Assembly: GCA_945890735.1 (NCBI GenBank)
Contig: CAMDCZ010000052.1
Location: 1 to 12,322, forward strand
DNA: 12,322 nt
From: Bordetella parapertussis
GTDB taxonomy: Bacteria > Pseudomonadota > Gammaproteobacteria > Burkholderiales > Burkholderiaceae_C
Direction: 5' to 3'
Part shown: piece after piece, positions 1 through 6,549 of the stretch
How the letters are laid out: every line of letters begins with the position of its first letter
Position numbering within the stretch: the first letter of the stretch is position 1
The notes under the pieces: generated by a model
What the model was told of the DNA's origin: nothing
Seen by the model: only the letters and a program-made list of their open reading frames with translations
Database searches by the model: none
Program-made: the position numbers and the translations under genes

Positions 1-243
1 ATTGCCGTGTTCAATGCCATCGGCTATGTGATCAGCGGTTGGTCGGTCACCGGTACACCTGCCATGTCTTATGGCTACATTTGGCTGCCAGCATTGCTGG
101 TGATTTGTGTCAGCACCGTGTTCACTGCACCGATGGGGGCACGCATGGCCCACCGGTGGCCAGTGAGCAAACTCAAGCGCGTCTTTGCCCTGCTGCTCTA
201 TGCCTTGGCCAGTTCCATGCTCTACCGCGGCCTCACGGCTTGA
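1..243 (+). CDS. TauE/SafE-family membrane permease, C-terminal part (5' end outside window)
   Basis: The frame is open from the first base and ends at TGA 241-243, so only the last 80 residues are present; the GTG at 7 is an internal valine, not a start. The visible part has hydrophobic stretches around residues 1-15, 26-44 and 58-75. Between the last two lies a Gly-Ala-Arg-Met-Ala-His-Arg segment with a basic Pro-Val-Ser-Lys-Leu-Lys-Arg loop, typical of the C-terminal end of the TauE/SafE (PF01925) permeases, where GARLAH followed by a basic loop precedes the last helix. The family moves small anions such as sulfite, sulfoacetate or other organosulfur compounds across the inner membrane; the substrate here cannot be told. 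It converges on uspA with only 25 bases between the two stops. Confidence 0.7.
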   Translation: MAVFNAIGYVISGWSVTGTPAMSYGYIWLPALLVICVSTVFTAPMGARMAHRWPVSKLKRVFALLLYALASSMLYRGLTA

Positions 244-268
244 GACAACGCTGCCCCAGCCAAGCCCC

Positions 269-712
269 TCAGCGCAACACCAGCACAGGGATGTTGGCAT
301 GCGTCAGCACAGCCGAGGTCTCACTGCCCAGCAACAAACGTTTGATGCCTTTGCGGCCATGAGAGGCCATGACGATCAGCTCTGAATTGAGTTGCTTGGC
401 GGTATCAATCAAGCCTTGGGCAATGTCATCCGACTTAACGACCCGGGTGTGAATATGCAAACCCTTGGCCAGTGCCAAGGCTTGCACCTCATCCAGGGTT
501 TTCTGGGCAGCTGTTTCCCACTGTGATTCGATGTTTTTCACATCCACATCGTTGATGGCAAATGTGCCTTCGAAATACGTTTGAATGTAGTGCGGCACCA
601 CTTTCACCACCACCAAATCAGCGCTGAAAATTTGCGTCAATTCCATGGCTGTTTGCACAGCTTTGTCAGACAATTCAGAGCCATCGGTGGCCAACAAAAT
701 ACGTTTGTACAT
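269..712 (-). CDS. uspA: Universal stress protein, UspA family
   Basis: A 147-residue single-domain protein, the usual length for the family. It opens with the beta-1/helix-1 signature RILLATDGSELSDKAV, where the Asp contacts nucleotide in ATP-binding members. It ends with MASHGRKGIKRLLLGSE, the Gly-x2-Gly-x9-Gly/Ser phosphate loop of ATP-binding Usp proteins, followed by a hydrophobic beta-5 strand (IPVLVLR). The ATG at 712-710 is preceded by a strong AAGGAGA ribosome site at 725-719, which fixes the start. It is cytoplasmic, and the family is linked to survival under starvation, oxidative and low-oxygen stress. It lies downstream of the haem/oxidase-related genes on the same strand, 57 bases after the TauE/SafE-like gene, with a hairpin between them. 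Which stress it serves cannot be read from sequence. The symbol is generic. Confidence 0.9.
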   Translation of the reverse strand: MYKRILLATDGSELSDKAVQTAMELTQIFSADLVVVKVVPHYIQTYFEGTFAINDVDVKNIESQWETAAQKTLDEVQALALAKGLHIHTRVVKSDDIAQGLIDTAKQLNSELIVMASHGRKGIKRLLLGSETSAVLTHANIPVLVLR

Positions 713-730
713 GATGCTTCTCCTTCAAAA

Positions 731-759
731 TCGCTGAACATCGCAAATGCATTCAGCGT
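731..759 (-). terminator. Hairpin between safE-like gene and uspA (weak terminator or leader structure)
   Basis: A perfect 7-bp inverted repeat (CGCTGAA at 732-738, TTCAGCG at 752-758) encloses a 13-base loop. Read in the direction of transcription (minus), the stem is followed by ATTTTG and then directly by the uspA ribosome site. The short T run and modest stem make a strong intrinsic terminator unlikely. It could be a partial terminator for hemN-safE, an RNA-stability element or a leader structure for uspA. Confidence 0.35.
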
Positions 760-769
760 GAAGAACAGC

Positions 770-1537
770 TTAGGTCAGTGCCACCAAAAAGTATTGACCA
801 ACATCAAGAAAACCAAGGTTGCTGGCACGGGTTGGGGGTTGCACACACCAAGGTGCTTGCTCGTGCACCAGACCCATCCACAAGCCCCATGCGGCCGTGC
901 CACTCAGCGTCAAACCAGCCAAGCGGGTGCCCCAAGAAGACCAGCGCGAAGAAACGGTGCGGGAGGCTTGAAGCTTGTCCCACAGCAGCGGCAGCACCGT
1001 CAGCATGACGCCACCACCTAGCGCGAACATCAGCATCACCAAGGCCCCTTGCCCTGGGCCACCGCTGAACAAGGCCACCATCAAGGCTGAATACAGCAAG
1101 CCACAGGGCAACAAAGCCCAGGCCATGCCCAACAAGAGCGGCCCATAGGCGCGTGCTTGCATGGCTTCACGTTTTGCTGGACTGGCGACACGCTGCCAAA
1201 GTTGTTGTGCGCTTCGCGTCAGCCACACGGGTTGCTCCCCCCGCCACAGCAACAACAGACCAAACAACACCGCCGCCACATGCACCATGCTCCAGATGGG
1301 GCGAAAGCCTGCGCTTTGCAGCGTGAGCCAACCGAGGGCGTCCATGGAGATGGCAGCCACCGCACCCAAGCTGGCGTAGCCAAGGACACGTCCGAATTGA
1401 AACAACAGCAAGTTGTGCAAGGCGCTGCGTGCAGGCCAACGTGAAATGCCCAAGCAAGCCGCGCCGCACATGGCCAAGCAATGGGGGCCGCCCACCAACC
1501 CCATCAAGCCAGCGGTGATCAGCAAGGATGACAGCAT
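770..1537 (-). CDS. TauE/SafE-like (COG2836, DsbD_2-type) membrane protein, probable metal/oxidase assembly role
   Basis: A polytopic inner-membrane protein of 255 residues. The N-terminus carries a short helix and the signature GGPHCLAMCG (residues 16-25, Cys20 and Cys24), which marks the COG2836 'sulfite exporter TauE/SafE' group. That group resembles the transmembrane part of DsbD/CcdA rather than the classical TauE permease. Further hydrophobic stretches follow, with a second proline/cysteine motif, WALLPCGLLYSALM, near residues 139-152. Homologues often sit beside ccoNOQP/ccoS or hemN, which suggests copper or redox handling for oxidase assembly; that function is inferred. I place the start at ATG 1537-1535, which overlaps the hemN stop as TGATG. 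A TTG one codon earlier (1540) is possible but less likely. No good ribosome site precedes it, so translation is probably coupled to hemN. The roughly 23-residue tail after APWC looks longer than I expect for the group. Confidence 0.75.
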   Translation of the reverse strand: MLSSLLITAGLMGLVGGPHCLAMCGAACLGISRWPARSALHNLLLFQFGRVLGYASLGAVAAISMDALGWLTLQSAGFRPIWSMVHVAAVLFGLLLLWRGEQPVWLTRSAQQLWQRVASPAKREAMQARAYGPLLLGMAWALLPCGLLYSALMVALFSGGPGQGALVMLMFALGGGVMLTVLPLLWDKLQASRTVSSRWSSWGTRLAGLTLSGTAAWGLWMGLVHEQAPWCVQPPTRASNLGFLDVGQYFLVALT

Positions 1538-2916
1538 CAAAGGATTCTAGAAAAGTGAGAACGTTGTTGGTCCGATTGCACATAACGATCGAACACCATG
1601 GCAATGGCTCGCACAAAGTACCAACCCAACTCCGTCACTTCAATCGCTTGATCCGTAAGCCGCACCAAGCCTTGCTCGGTCATGGGCTGCAACTGCGCCA
1701 ATTCATTGGCAAAGCATTTTTTGAAATTCAACAAGTGCGCCGATTCAATCGATTCGAAATGCACCTGCCCTTGGCACATCAAGGCCATGATGATGCTGCG
1801 CCGGGTCAAATCGTCCCGCGACAATGCGATGCCGCGCACCACTGGCAATCGACCTTGGTTGAGCAGGTCTTCGTAATCATCAAGGTTGTTGGCGTTTTGC
1901 ACATAGTTGGCCCCAATGTTGCCAATGGCGGACACGCCCAGGGACACCAGGTCGCAATCGGGTTGGGTGCTGTAGCCCTGAAAGTTGCGGTGCAAGCGTC
2001 CTTGTCGTTTGGCGATGCTCAATGCGTCCTGGGGCAAGGCAAAGTGGTCCATGCCGATGTACACATACCCCGCGGCTTGCATGACCTCCAAGGCCATGGC
2101 GAGCATGGCCGTTTTTTGGGTGGCATTGGGCAAGGTGCTGGCATCAATGTGGCGCTGCGGTTTGAAACGCGCAGGCAAATGCGCATAACCATACAAAGCC
2201 ACGCGATCGGGCTTCAGTCCTACCACGGTGGCCAAGGTATGGGCCCAGGATGTTTCGGTTTGCAAAGGCAAACCGTAGATCAAATCCAAGTTGATCGATT
2301 CAAAACCCAGTGCTCGCGCTTTATGCAACAAGGCTTTCACCTGTTCAACCGATTGCTCGCGGTGCACAGCCTTTTGCACGTGGGGGTCAAAGTCTTGCAC
2401 ACCCAAACTCAGGCGGTTGAAGCCCACATCAAACAAGGTTTGCAAACGTGCAGCGTTCACCGTGCGCGGATCGACTTCGATGGCGTACTCGCCGCCTGGT
2501 TGAAACTGAAAGGCGCTTTTCAGCGTCTGCATCAAGTCGATGATGTCGGTGTCTTTGAAATAGGTGGGCGTGCCGCCACCAAAGTGCAGCTGTGACACGC
2601 TTTGCCCTTGGCCCAGGTGCGGCAGCAGCAAACTGATTTCTTGCTTGAGATGGTGCAGATACGACACAGCCTTGCCGTAGTTGCCGGTGATGACTTTGTT
2701 GCAAGCACAGTAATAGCACAAAGATGCACAAAAGGGGATGTGTAAGTAGATTGAAAGCGGTACGGCGTGGGCCCGCGCGCCTAATCGGCGTTGGTCCAAG
2801 GCTTGGATGTATTGGGCCTCGCCGTATGCATCGACAAAACGATCTGCTGTGGGGTACGAGGTGTACCTGGGTCCCGGAACATCAAAGCGCTGTAAGAGTT
2901 CTGTAGAGATATTCAT
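1537..2916 (-). CDS. hemN: Oxygen-independent coproporphyrinogen III oxidase (radical SAM)
   Basis: A 459-residue cytoplasmic enzyme, full length for HemN. It converts coproporphyrinogen III to protoporphyrinogen IX by two decarboxylations using S-adenosylmethionine radicals, the oxygen-free step of haem synthesis. The radical-SAM cluster motif is seen as HIPFCASLCYYCAC (Cys63, Cys67 and Cys70, plus the extra Cys72 typical of true HemN and absent from HemW). The SAM-binding GGGTPTYF lies at residues 113-120, and the N-terminus has the HemN-specific GPRYTSYPTADRF. That N-terminal extension and the extra Cys favour HemN over the haem chaperone HemW. The start ATG 2916-2914 has only a weak ribosome site. 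It is divergent from fnr with a shared FNR-type box centred 57 bases upstream of the ATG, and translationally linked to the downstream TauE/SafE-like gene. Likely induced at low oxygen. Confidence 0.96.
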   Translation of the reverse strand: MNISTELLQRFDVPGPRYTSYPTADRFVDAYGEAQYIQALDQRRLGARAHAVPLSIYLHIPFCASLCYYCACNKVITGNYGKAVSYLHHLKQEISLLLPHLGQGQSVSQLHFGGGTPTYFKDTDIIDLMQTLKSAFQFQPGGEYAIEVDPRTVNAARLQTLFDVGFNRLSLGVQDFDPHVQKAVHREQSVEQVKALLHKARALGFESINLDLIYGLPLQTETSWAHTLATVVGLKPDRVALYGYAHLPARFKPQRHIDASTLPNATQKTAMLAMALEVMQAAGYVYIGMDHFALPQDALSIAKRQGRLHRNFQGYSTQPDCDLVSLGVSAIGNIGANYVQNANNLDDYEDLLNQGRLPVVRGIALSRDDLTRRSIIMALMCQGQVHFESIESAHLLNFKKCFANELAQLQPMTEQGLVRLTDQAIEVTELGWYFVRAIAMVFDRYVQSDQQRSHFSRIL

Positions 2917-2949
2917 GGTTGTCAGTGTTAGAGTCCCTACTGTGCTCTT

Positions 2950-2978
2950 TTGACAGGCATGCGTGTTTGAGCTAAATC
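2950..2978 (+). promoter_or_regulatory. Candidate sigma70 promoter of fnr
   Basis: A perfect TTGACA -35 hexamer lies at 2950-2955. At 16-17 bases spacing, -10-like hexamers CTAAAT (2972-2977) or TAAATC (2973-2978) match the consensus at only three of six positions. Transcription would begin near 2984-2985, giving fnr a leader of about 40 bases. The -10 lies inside the FNR-type box at 2967-2980, so bound FNR should block it. The -35 is seen; its use is inferred. Confidence 0.45.
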
Positions 2979-2980
2979 AA
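2967..2980. promoter_or_regulatory. FNR-type box shared by hemN and fnr
   Basis: TTGAGCTAAATCAA matches the FNR consensus TTGAT-N4-ATCAA at nine of ten half-site positions, in a 5-4-5 dyad. For hemN, a class II promoter with the box at -41.5 would start transcription near 2932, 16 bases before the ATG, with a -10 of CACAGT (2944-2939). For fnr the box covers the probable -10. This predicts activation of hemN and autorepression of fnr. No other box of this quality lies in the intergenic region. Confidence 0.75.
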
Positions 2981-3023
2981 ACTTTTGTTGTTCCTCCAAG
3001 TCAAACAAGGTCCGCAGACCGCC

Positions 3024-3743
3024 ATGAATCCAGAAAGTTTCAAAGTCGCTTGCTCCAATTGCAATTTGCGCGAGTTGTGCATGCCAGTCGATTTGAGCGC
3101 CGCCGACCTGGACCGCATCGATGACCTGGTGGGCACACGGCGCAAAGTCAAACGCGGCGATTCCCTCTACCACCTCGGCGCTGGCTTCACCTCGCTGTAT
3201 GCCATTCGCTCCGGCTTTTTCAAAACCAGCGTCACCTTGGAAGACGGCCGCGAACAGGTCACGGGCTTTCAAATGGCGGGTGAAATCATGGGTTTGGATG
3301 GCATCGTCAGCGACTTGCACACCTGCGACGCTGTGGCCTTGGAAAACGCCGAGGTCTGTGTCATGCCTTTTGACAAGATTGAAGAGTTGTCCCGCGAGGT
3401 GAGTGCCTTGCAACACCATGTGCACAAAGTCATGAGCCGCGAGATCGTGCGCGAGCACAGCGTGATGATGATGCTGGGCAGCATGCGGGCTGAAGAACGC
3501 TTGGCGGCTTTTCTGCTGAACCTCACGCACCGCTTGCATGCACGGGGCTTTTCACGCTCCGAGTTGGTGTTGCGCATGACCCGCGAAGAAATCGGCAGCT
3601 ACTTGGGTTTGAAAATCGAAACCGTCAGCCGTACTTTTTCAAAGTTCGTGGAAGATGGCGTGCTCGACGTCAAGCAAAAAAACCTGCGCATCCTCAAACC
3701 CGATGCCTTGCAACAACTGGTCCATGCACCAGCCAACTGCTGA
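3024..3743 (+). CDS. fnr: FNR-type oxygen-sensing transcriptional regulator (Crp/Fnr family)
   Basis: A 239-residue cytoplasmic regulator. Cys10, Cys13 and Cys19 (VACSNCNLRELC) plus Cys112 (EVCVMPF) reproduce the C-x2-C-x5-C...C spacing of E. coli FNR, where Cys20, 23, 29 and 122 hold the oxygen-labile [4Fe-4S] cluster; the 93-residue gap from third to fourth Cys is identical. A cyclic-nucleotide-fold sensor domain is followed by a long dimer helix. The winged HTH has TREEIGSYLGLKIETVSRTFSKF, whose recognition helix Glu-x2-Ser-Arg (ETVSR) is the FNR type that reads TTGAT half sites. The ATG at 3024 is chosen because the cluster cysteines then begin at residue 10; an in-frame TTG at 2985 would add 13 atypical residues and lies before any sensible ribosome site. 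It converges on ccoH with 12 bases between stops. The three nearby boxes are its likely targets. Confidence 0.95.
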   Translation: MNPESFKVACSNCNLRELCMPVDLSAADLDRIDDLVGTRRKVKRGDSLYHLGAGFTSLYAIRSGFFKTSVTLEDGREQVTGFQMAGEIMGLDGIVSDLHTCDAVALENAEVCVMPFDKIEELSREVSALQHHVHKVMSREIVREHSVMMMLGSMRAEERLAAFLLNLTHRLHARGFSRSELVLRMTREEIGSYLGLKIETVSRTFSKFVEDGVLDVKQKNLRILKPDALQQLVHAPANC

Positions 3744-3755
3744 ACGCACCAGCCC

Positions 3756-4025
3756 TCAAGGCTTTGGGGCCCAAGCCTGTCCTGTTGGCGTGACCACATG
3801 GTTACGCGCTTGCACCGCAGGCGCCATGCCACGGTCTTTGGCCAATTGCATGGCGCGTGTTGCCCGAATGGCCGCAGGGTCGTCTTGTAAAGCCGTGTCA
3901 TTGCCTTGAAAAGCAAACAAGGCTGAAATCAAACTGGCCACCACCACCAGCAAAGGGCCGGCGATCACCAGCCAAACATAGCCGAAACGCCACCAAGCGA
4001 TACCCGTGGATTTGATTGCATTCAT
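3756..4025 (-). CDS. ccoH: Short CcoH/FixH-like membrane protein
   Basis: An 89-residue protein with one transmembrane helix (about residues 16-40, WRFGYVWLVIAGPLLVVVAS), preceded by a Trp-Trp-Arg-Phe motif common in CcoH/FixH proteins. The rest, about 48 residues, would lie in the periplasm and contains AMAPAVQARNH-like sequence I associate with short betaproteobacterial FixH-family proteins. Classical FixH is near 150-170 residues with a folded periplasmic domain, which is missing here, so this is a reduced form rather than an obvious truncation: the reading frame is clean and the start ATG 4025-4023 follows a GGAAAG ribosome site. CcoH/FixH is needed for stability and assembly of cbb3 oxidase and contacts CcoN. 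It is 21 bases downstream of ccoG and is the last gene of the operon. The gene symbol rests mostly on position and the N-terminal helix. Confidence 0.72.
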   Translation of the reverse strand: MNAIKSTGIAWWRFGYVWLVIAGPLLVVVASLISALFAFQGNDTALQDDPAAIRATRAMQLAKDRGMAPAVQARNHVVTPTGQAWAPKP

Positions 4026-4046
4026 AAGCTTTCCATTCCTGCACCC

Positions 4047-5477
4047 CTAGCGCGGCACCACAAAGACCGAGGCCTCGGTCACATGCATGCTGCCTTCTTG
4101 ATTTCTGATCTCAAACCAAATGGGATGCGAGCCAGGTTTCAATGCATCATGCGGCAATTGCACTCGCACTGGCACCCAACGTGACTGCGCAGCCTCAACA
4201 AAGATGGCGTCTGCGGTCTCCATCGCGATACCGGGCGCCCCTTTGACTTGGATGTTCAATTGAAGTCGGTGTTCAGTGGCGTTCATCAACTGCAGTCGAT
4301 ACACATTTTCAATTTCACCGGTTTGACTGTAGCGAGGCATGCCACGGTCCTTGACCACATCCACTTTCAAAGGGGTGCGAAGGTACAGACTGATGCCCAG
4401 CGCAAAAATCAGTGACCACAAAATCGCGGTGTAAACCAATACACGTGGTCGAAACACACTTTTCAACATGGTCGAAGCTGACCAACCATTTTTCATGGCA
4501 TTTTGGGTAGAGTAGCGAACCAACCCGCGTGGATAGCCCATTTTGTCCATCACGCCATCGCACACATCGGCGCAGGCCGCGCACCCAATGCATTCGTATT
4601 GCAAGCCATTGCGTATGTCGATGCCGGTGGGACACACTTGGACACACAGATTGCAATCGATGCAGGCGCCCAGACCCGTTTCAGCCAATGCAGCCGAGTG
4701 CGATCGGTGTCCCCTGGGTTCGCCACGCTTTTCATCGTAAGTCACGGTCAAAGTGTCATGGTCAAACATGGCGCTTTGAAAGCGTGCATAGGGACACATG
4801 TATTTACACACCTGCTCTCGCATGAAGCCGGCGTTTCCGTAGGTTGCAAAGCCATAGAAAAACACCCAAAACACTTCCCATGAGCCCATGTGGGTTTGCA
4901 AAAACGCCATGCCCAGTTCTTGGATTGGCGTGAAATAACCCACAAACGTAAATCCCGTCCAGACGGAAAAACCCAACCAGACGATGTGCTTATAGGTTTT
5001 TTTGACGAGCTTTTCCAAGCTGAACCCACCCGCATCCAAACGCATGCGCGATGTTCGGTCACCTTCTATCTTTTGTTCGATGTACATGAAAATTTCGCTG
5101 TACACGGTTTGCGGGCAGGCGTAGCCGCACCACAATCGCCCAGCCACTGCTGTGAACAAAAACAGTGACAAGGCACTGATCACCAGCAAGCCGGTGAGAT
5201 AAATGAAATCCTGGGGGTACAACACCAGGCCAAACACGTAAAAACGTCTTGCGCCCAGGTCAAACAACACCGCTTGTCGCTGACCCCACTCCAGCCAAGG
5301 CAAGCCATAAAAAACCAACTGGGTGATGAACACACCCAGCCAGCGCCAATAAGCAAAAATGCCTTGAACGGTCCGCGGGTAGATTTTGGGCGTGGCCGCG
5401 TACAAAAAGGCAGACGAATCATGCCCATCTGCCAGGGCAATGGGAATGTGCTTCTTTGCCAGATCAGGTGAGGTCAA
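4047..5477 (-). CDS. ccoG: Cytochrome c oxidase accessory protein CcoG (FixG), polyferredoxin
   Basis: A 476-residue membrane polyferredoxin. About five hydrophobic segments (near residues 44-64, 80-110, 165-183, 200-212 and 345-366) anchor it in the inner membrane. Cysteines occur as CGYACP (117, 121), CKYMCP (224, 228), CIDCNLCVQVCP (272, 275, 278, 282) and CIGCAACADVC (296, 299, 302, 306); the last two sets match two [4Fe-4S] ferredoxin sites. An immunoglobulin-like FixG C-terminal domain fills roughly residues 370-476 in the periplasm. In Rhodobacter, CcoG reduces Cu(II) before copper delivery to cbb3 oxidase. The only start consistent with the conserved N-terminus (KIYPRTVQGIFA) is TTG 5477-5475, which overlaps the ccoP stop as TTGA; no clear ribosome site precedes it, so translation is probably coupled to ccoP. 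Confidence 0.95.
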   Translation of the reverse strand: MTSPDLAKKHIPIALADGHDSSAFLYAATPKIYPRTVQGIFAYWRWLGVFITQLVFYGLPWLEWGQRQAVLFDLGARRFYVFGLVLYPQDFIYLTGLLVISALSLFLFTAVAGRLWCGYACPQTVYSEIFMYIEQKIEGDRTSRMRLDAGGFSLEKLVKKTYKHIVWLGFSVWTGFTFVGYFTPIQELGMAFLQTHMGSWEVFWVFFYGFATYGNAGFMREQVCKYMCPYARFQSAMFDHDTLTVTYDEKRGEPRGHRSHSAALAETGLGACIDCNLCVQVCPTGIDIRNGLQYECIGCAACADVCDGVMDKMGYPRGLVRYSTQNAMKNGWSASTMLKSVFRPRVLVYTAILWSLIFALGISLYLRTPLKVDVVKDRGMPRYSQTGEIENVYRLQLMNATEHRLQLNIQVKGAPGIAMETADAIFVEAAQSRWVPVRVQLPHDALKPGSHPIWFEIRNQEGSMHVTEASVFVVPR

Positions 5478-6391
5478 GGTTGGGCTGCTTTTTGACCGTT
5501 GGACATTGACAAGACATAGCTGGTCAAAACGTGGATTTGAGACTCGCTCAAGCGGTCTTTTTGCGCGGGCATGATGTTTTGCTTGCCAGCATTGACCATG
5601 GCCACAATGGCCGCCTCACCCCAACCATGCAACCAAACTTGGTCAGCCAAATTGGGGGCGCCCAAAGCTTGATTGCCCTTGCCATCCATGCCATGACATG
5701 CTGCGCAAGCGCCAAATTTGGGTCTGCCAAAGGCAGCCTTGAGCGAGTCGTGCGGACTGCCAGACAAGCTCAGTACGTACTGCGCCAAAAGTTTGACTTC
5801 TTCTGGCGTACCTACCGCTTGTGCCATCGGCGGCATATTGCCCACCCGCCCCATAGTGATGCTCTCTTTGATCTTTGCAGGCGAGCCGCCATACAACCAA
5901 TCGCCATCGGTGAGGTTAGGGTAACCCTTGGAGCCCCTGGCATCCGAGCCATGGCATTGCGCACAGTTGTTCATGAACAAGCGCTCGCCAATCGCCTGGG
6001 CTTGCAGGTTGTGTGCAACTTGCTCGACAGGCATGGCGTCAAATTTGGCGTACAAAGGTGCCAAAGCAGTGTTTGCCTCTTTGATTTCAGCGTCGTACTC
6101 GGCTGTGGAAGACCAATCTTGGCTGCCCGCAAATGAACCCAAGCCAGGATACAAATACAAATAAGCCAAGCCGAACACAACGGTGATCACGAACAGTCCG
6201 ACCCACCATAAAGGAAGCGGGTTGTTCATTTCACGCAAGTCCTCGTCCCAGACATGACCAGTGGTGTTGTCCGCGTTGCCAACCGATTTTTTGCGGGCAG
6301 TCACCCACAGCAACACCAAGCAGGCAAAGATGCCAACCAGAGATGCAATGGCCACGTAGCTGGACCAAAACGAACCAGTGAAGTCACTCAT
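5474..6391 (-). CDS. ccoP: cbb3-type cytochrome c oxidase subunit III, dihaem cytochrome c
   Basis: A 305-residue inner-membrane subunit carrying electrons from soluble cytochrome c to CcoO/CcoN. Two transmembrane helices (about 14-33 and 61-82) flank the conserved HVWDEDLREMNNPLPLWW segment, so this is the two-helix form of CcoP. The periplasmic part has two class I cytochrome c domains with haem-attachment motifs CAQCH (Cys143, Cys146, His147) and CAACH (Cys229, Cys232, His233). Likely sixth ligands are Met186 (GNMPPM) and Met274 (NIMPA). The ATG at 6391-6389 follows an AAGGA ribosome site formed partly by the ccoQ stop codon (TAAGGA), eight bases after that gene. The stop overlaps the ccoG TTG start. 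It is part of a tightly packed ccoNOQPG operon. Confidence 0.97.
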   Translation of the reverse strand: MSDFTGSFWSSYVAIASLVGIFACLVLLWVTARKKSVGNADNTTGHVWDEDLREMNNPLPLWWVGLFVITVVFGLAYLYLYPGLGSFAGSQDWSSTAEYDAEIKEANTALAPLYAKFDAMPVEQVAHNLQAQAIGERLFMNNCAQCHGSDARGSKGYPNLTDGDWLYGGSPAKIKESITMGRVGNMPPMAQAVGTPEEVKLLAQYVLSLSGSPHDSLKAAFGRPKFGACAACHGMDGKGNQALGAPNLADQVWLHGWGEAAIVAMVNAGKQNIMPAQKDRLSESQIHVLTSYVLSMSNGQKAAQP

Positions 6392-6399
6392 GGCTATCC

Positions 6400-6540
6400 T
6401 TACTCATCCAAAAAAGGCAATTGGGAGGCTTCGTCAAAGCGTTGGTTTTTTCTCCGGTCAGACACCCAAATCAAAATACCCACAAAGCACAAAAAACTCA
6501 AAACAGTTGCGATGACACGCAGGGTGGTGATGCTGTCCAT
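6400..6540 (-). CDS. ccoQ: cbb3-type cytochrome c oxidase small subunit CcoQ
   Basis: A 46-residue protein, too short for many gene callers. It has one transmembrane helix (about residues 8-26, hydrophobic from VIATVLSF to LIWV) followed by a basic stretch SDRRKNQRFDE and an acidic end. It closes on DEASQLPFLDE, the pattern of CcoQ/FixQ, in which a short helix is followed by a charged tail ending in LPF-like residues. CcoQ stabilises the assembled oxidase. The start ATG 6540-6538 is preceded by a near-perfect ribosome site TAAGGAGG (6552-6545), whose TAA is the ccoO stop, and the stop TAA 6402-6400 in turn supplies part of the ccoP ribosome site. The fit of position, size and composition makes the call firm. 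Confidence 0.92.
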   Translation of the reverse strand: MDSITTLRVIATVLSFLCFVGILIWVSDRRKNQRFDEASQLPFLDE

Positions 6541-6549
6541 GTGGCCTCC

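Noticed and set aside
247..275. CGCTG...CAGCG inverted repeat between the convergent permease and uspA ends
   Set aside because: Only five paired bases and no T run; too weak to call a terminator.
2291..2303. TTGATCGATTCAA as an FNR site
   Set aside because: Spacer is three bases and the site is within hemN coding sequence, far from any start.
1528..2595. A 355-codon open frame on the plus strand antisense to hemN
   Set aside because: It lies wholly opposite a clear hemN, has low-complexity His/Gln/Gly-rich translation and no family features; it is a mirror of the codon bias of hemN.
2985..3023. Upstream TTG start of fnr adding 13 residues
   Set aside because: The cluster cysteines sit at the usual distance from the ATG at 3024, and the TTG would be at the probable transcription start.
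3759..3778. 6-bp stem (AGGCTT/AAGCCT) near the fnr-ccoH convergent ends as a bidirectional terminator
   Set aside because: It lies inside the last codons of ccoH and has no T run on either side; a 6-bp stem with an 8-base loop is expected by chance.
5531..6136. A 201-codon plus-strand open frame opposite ccoP
   Set aside because: It covers the strand opposite the two haem motifs of ccoP and shows no protein family signal.
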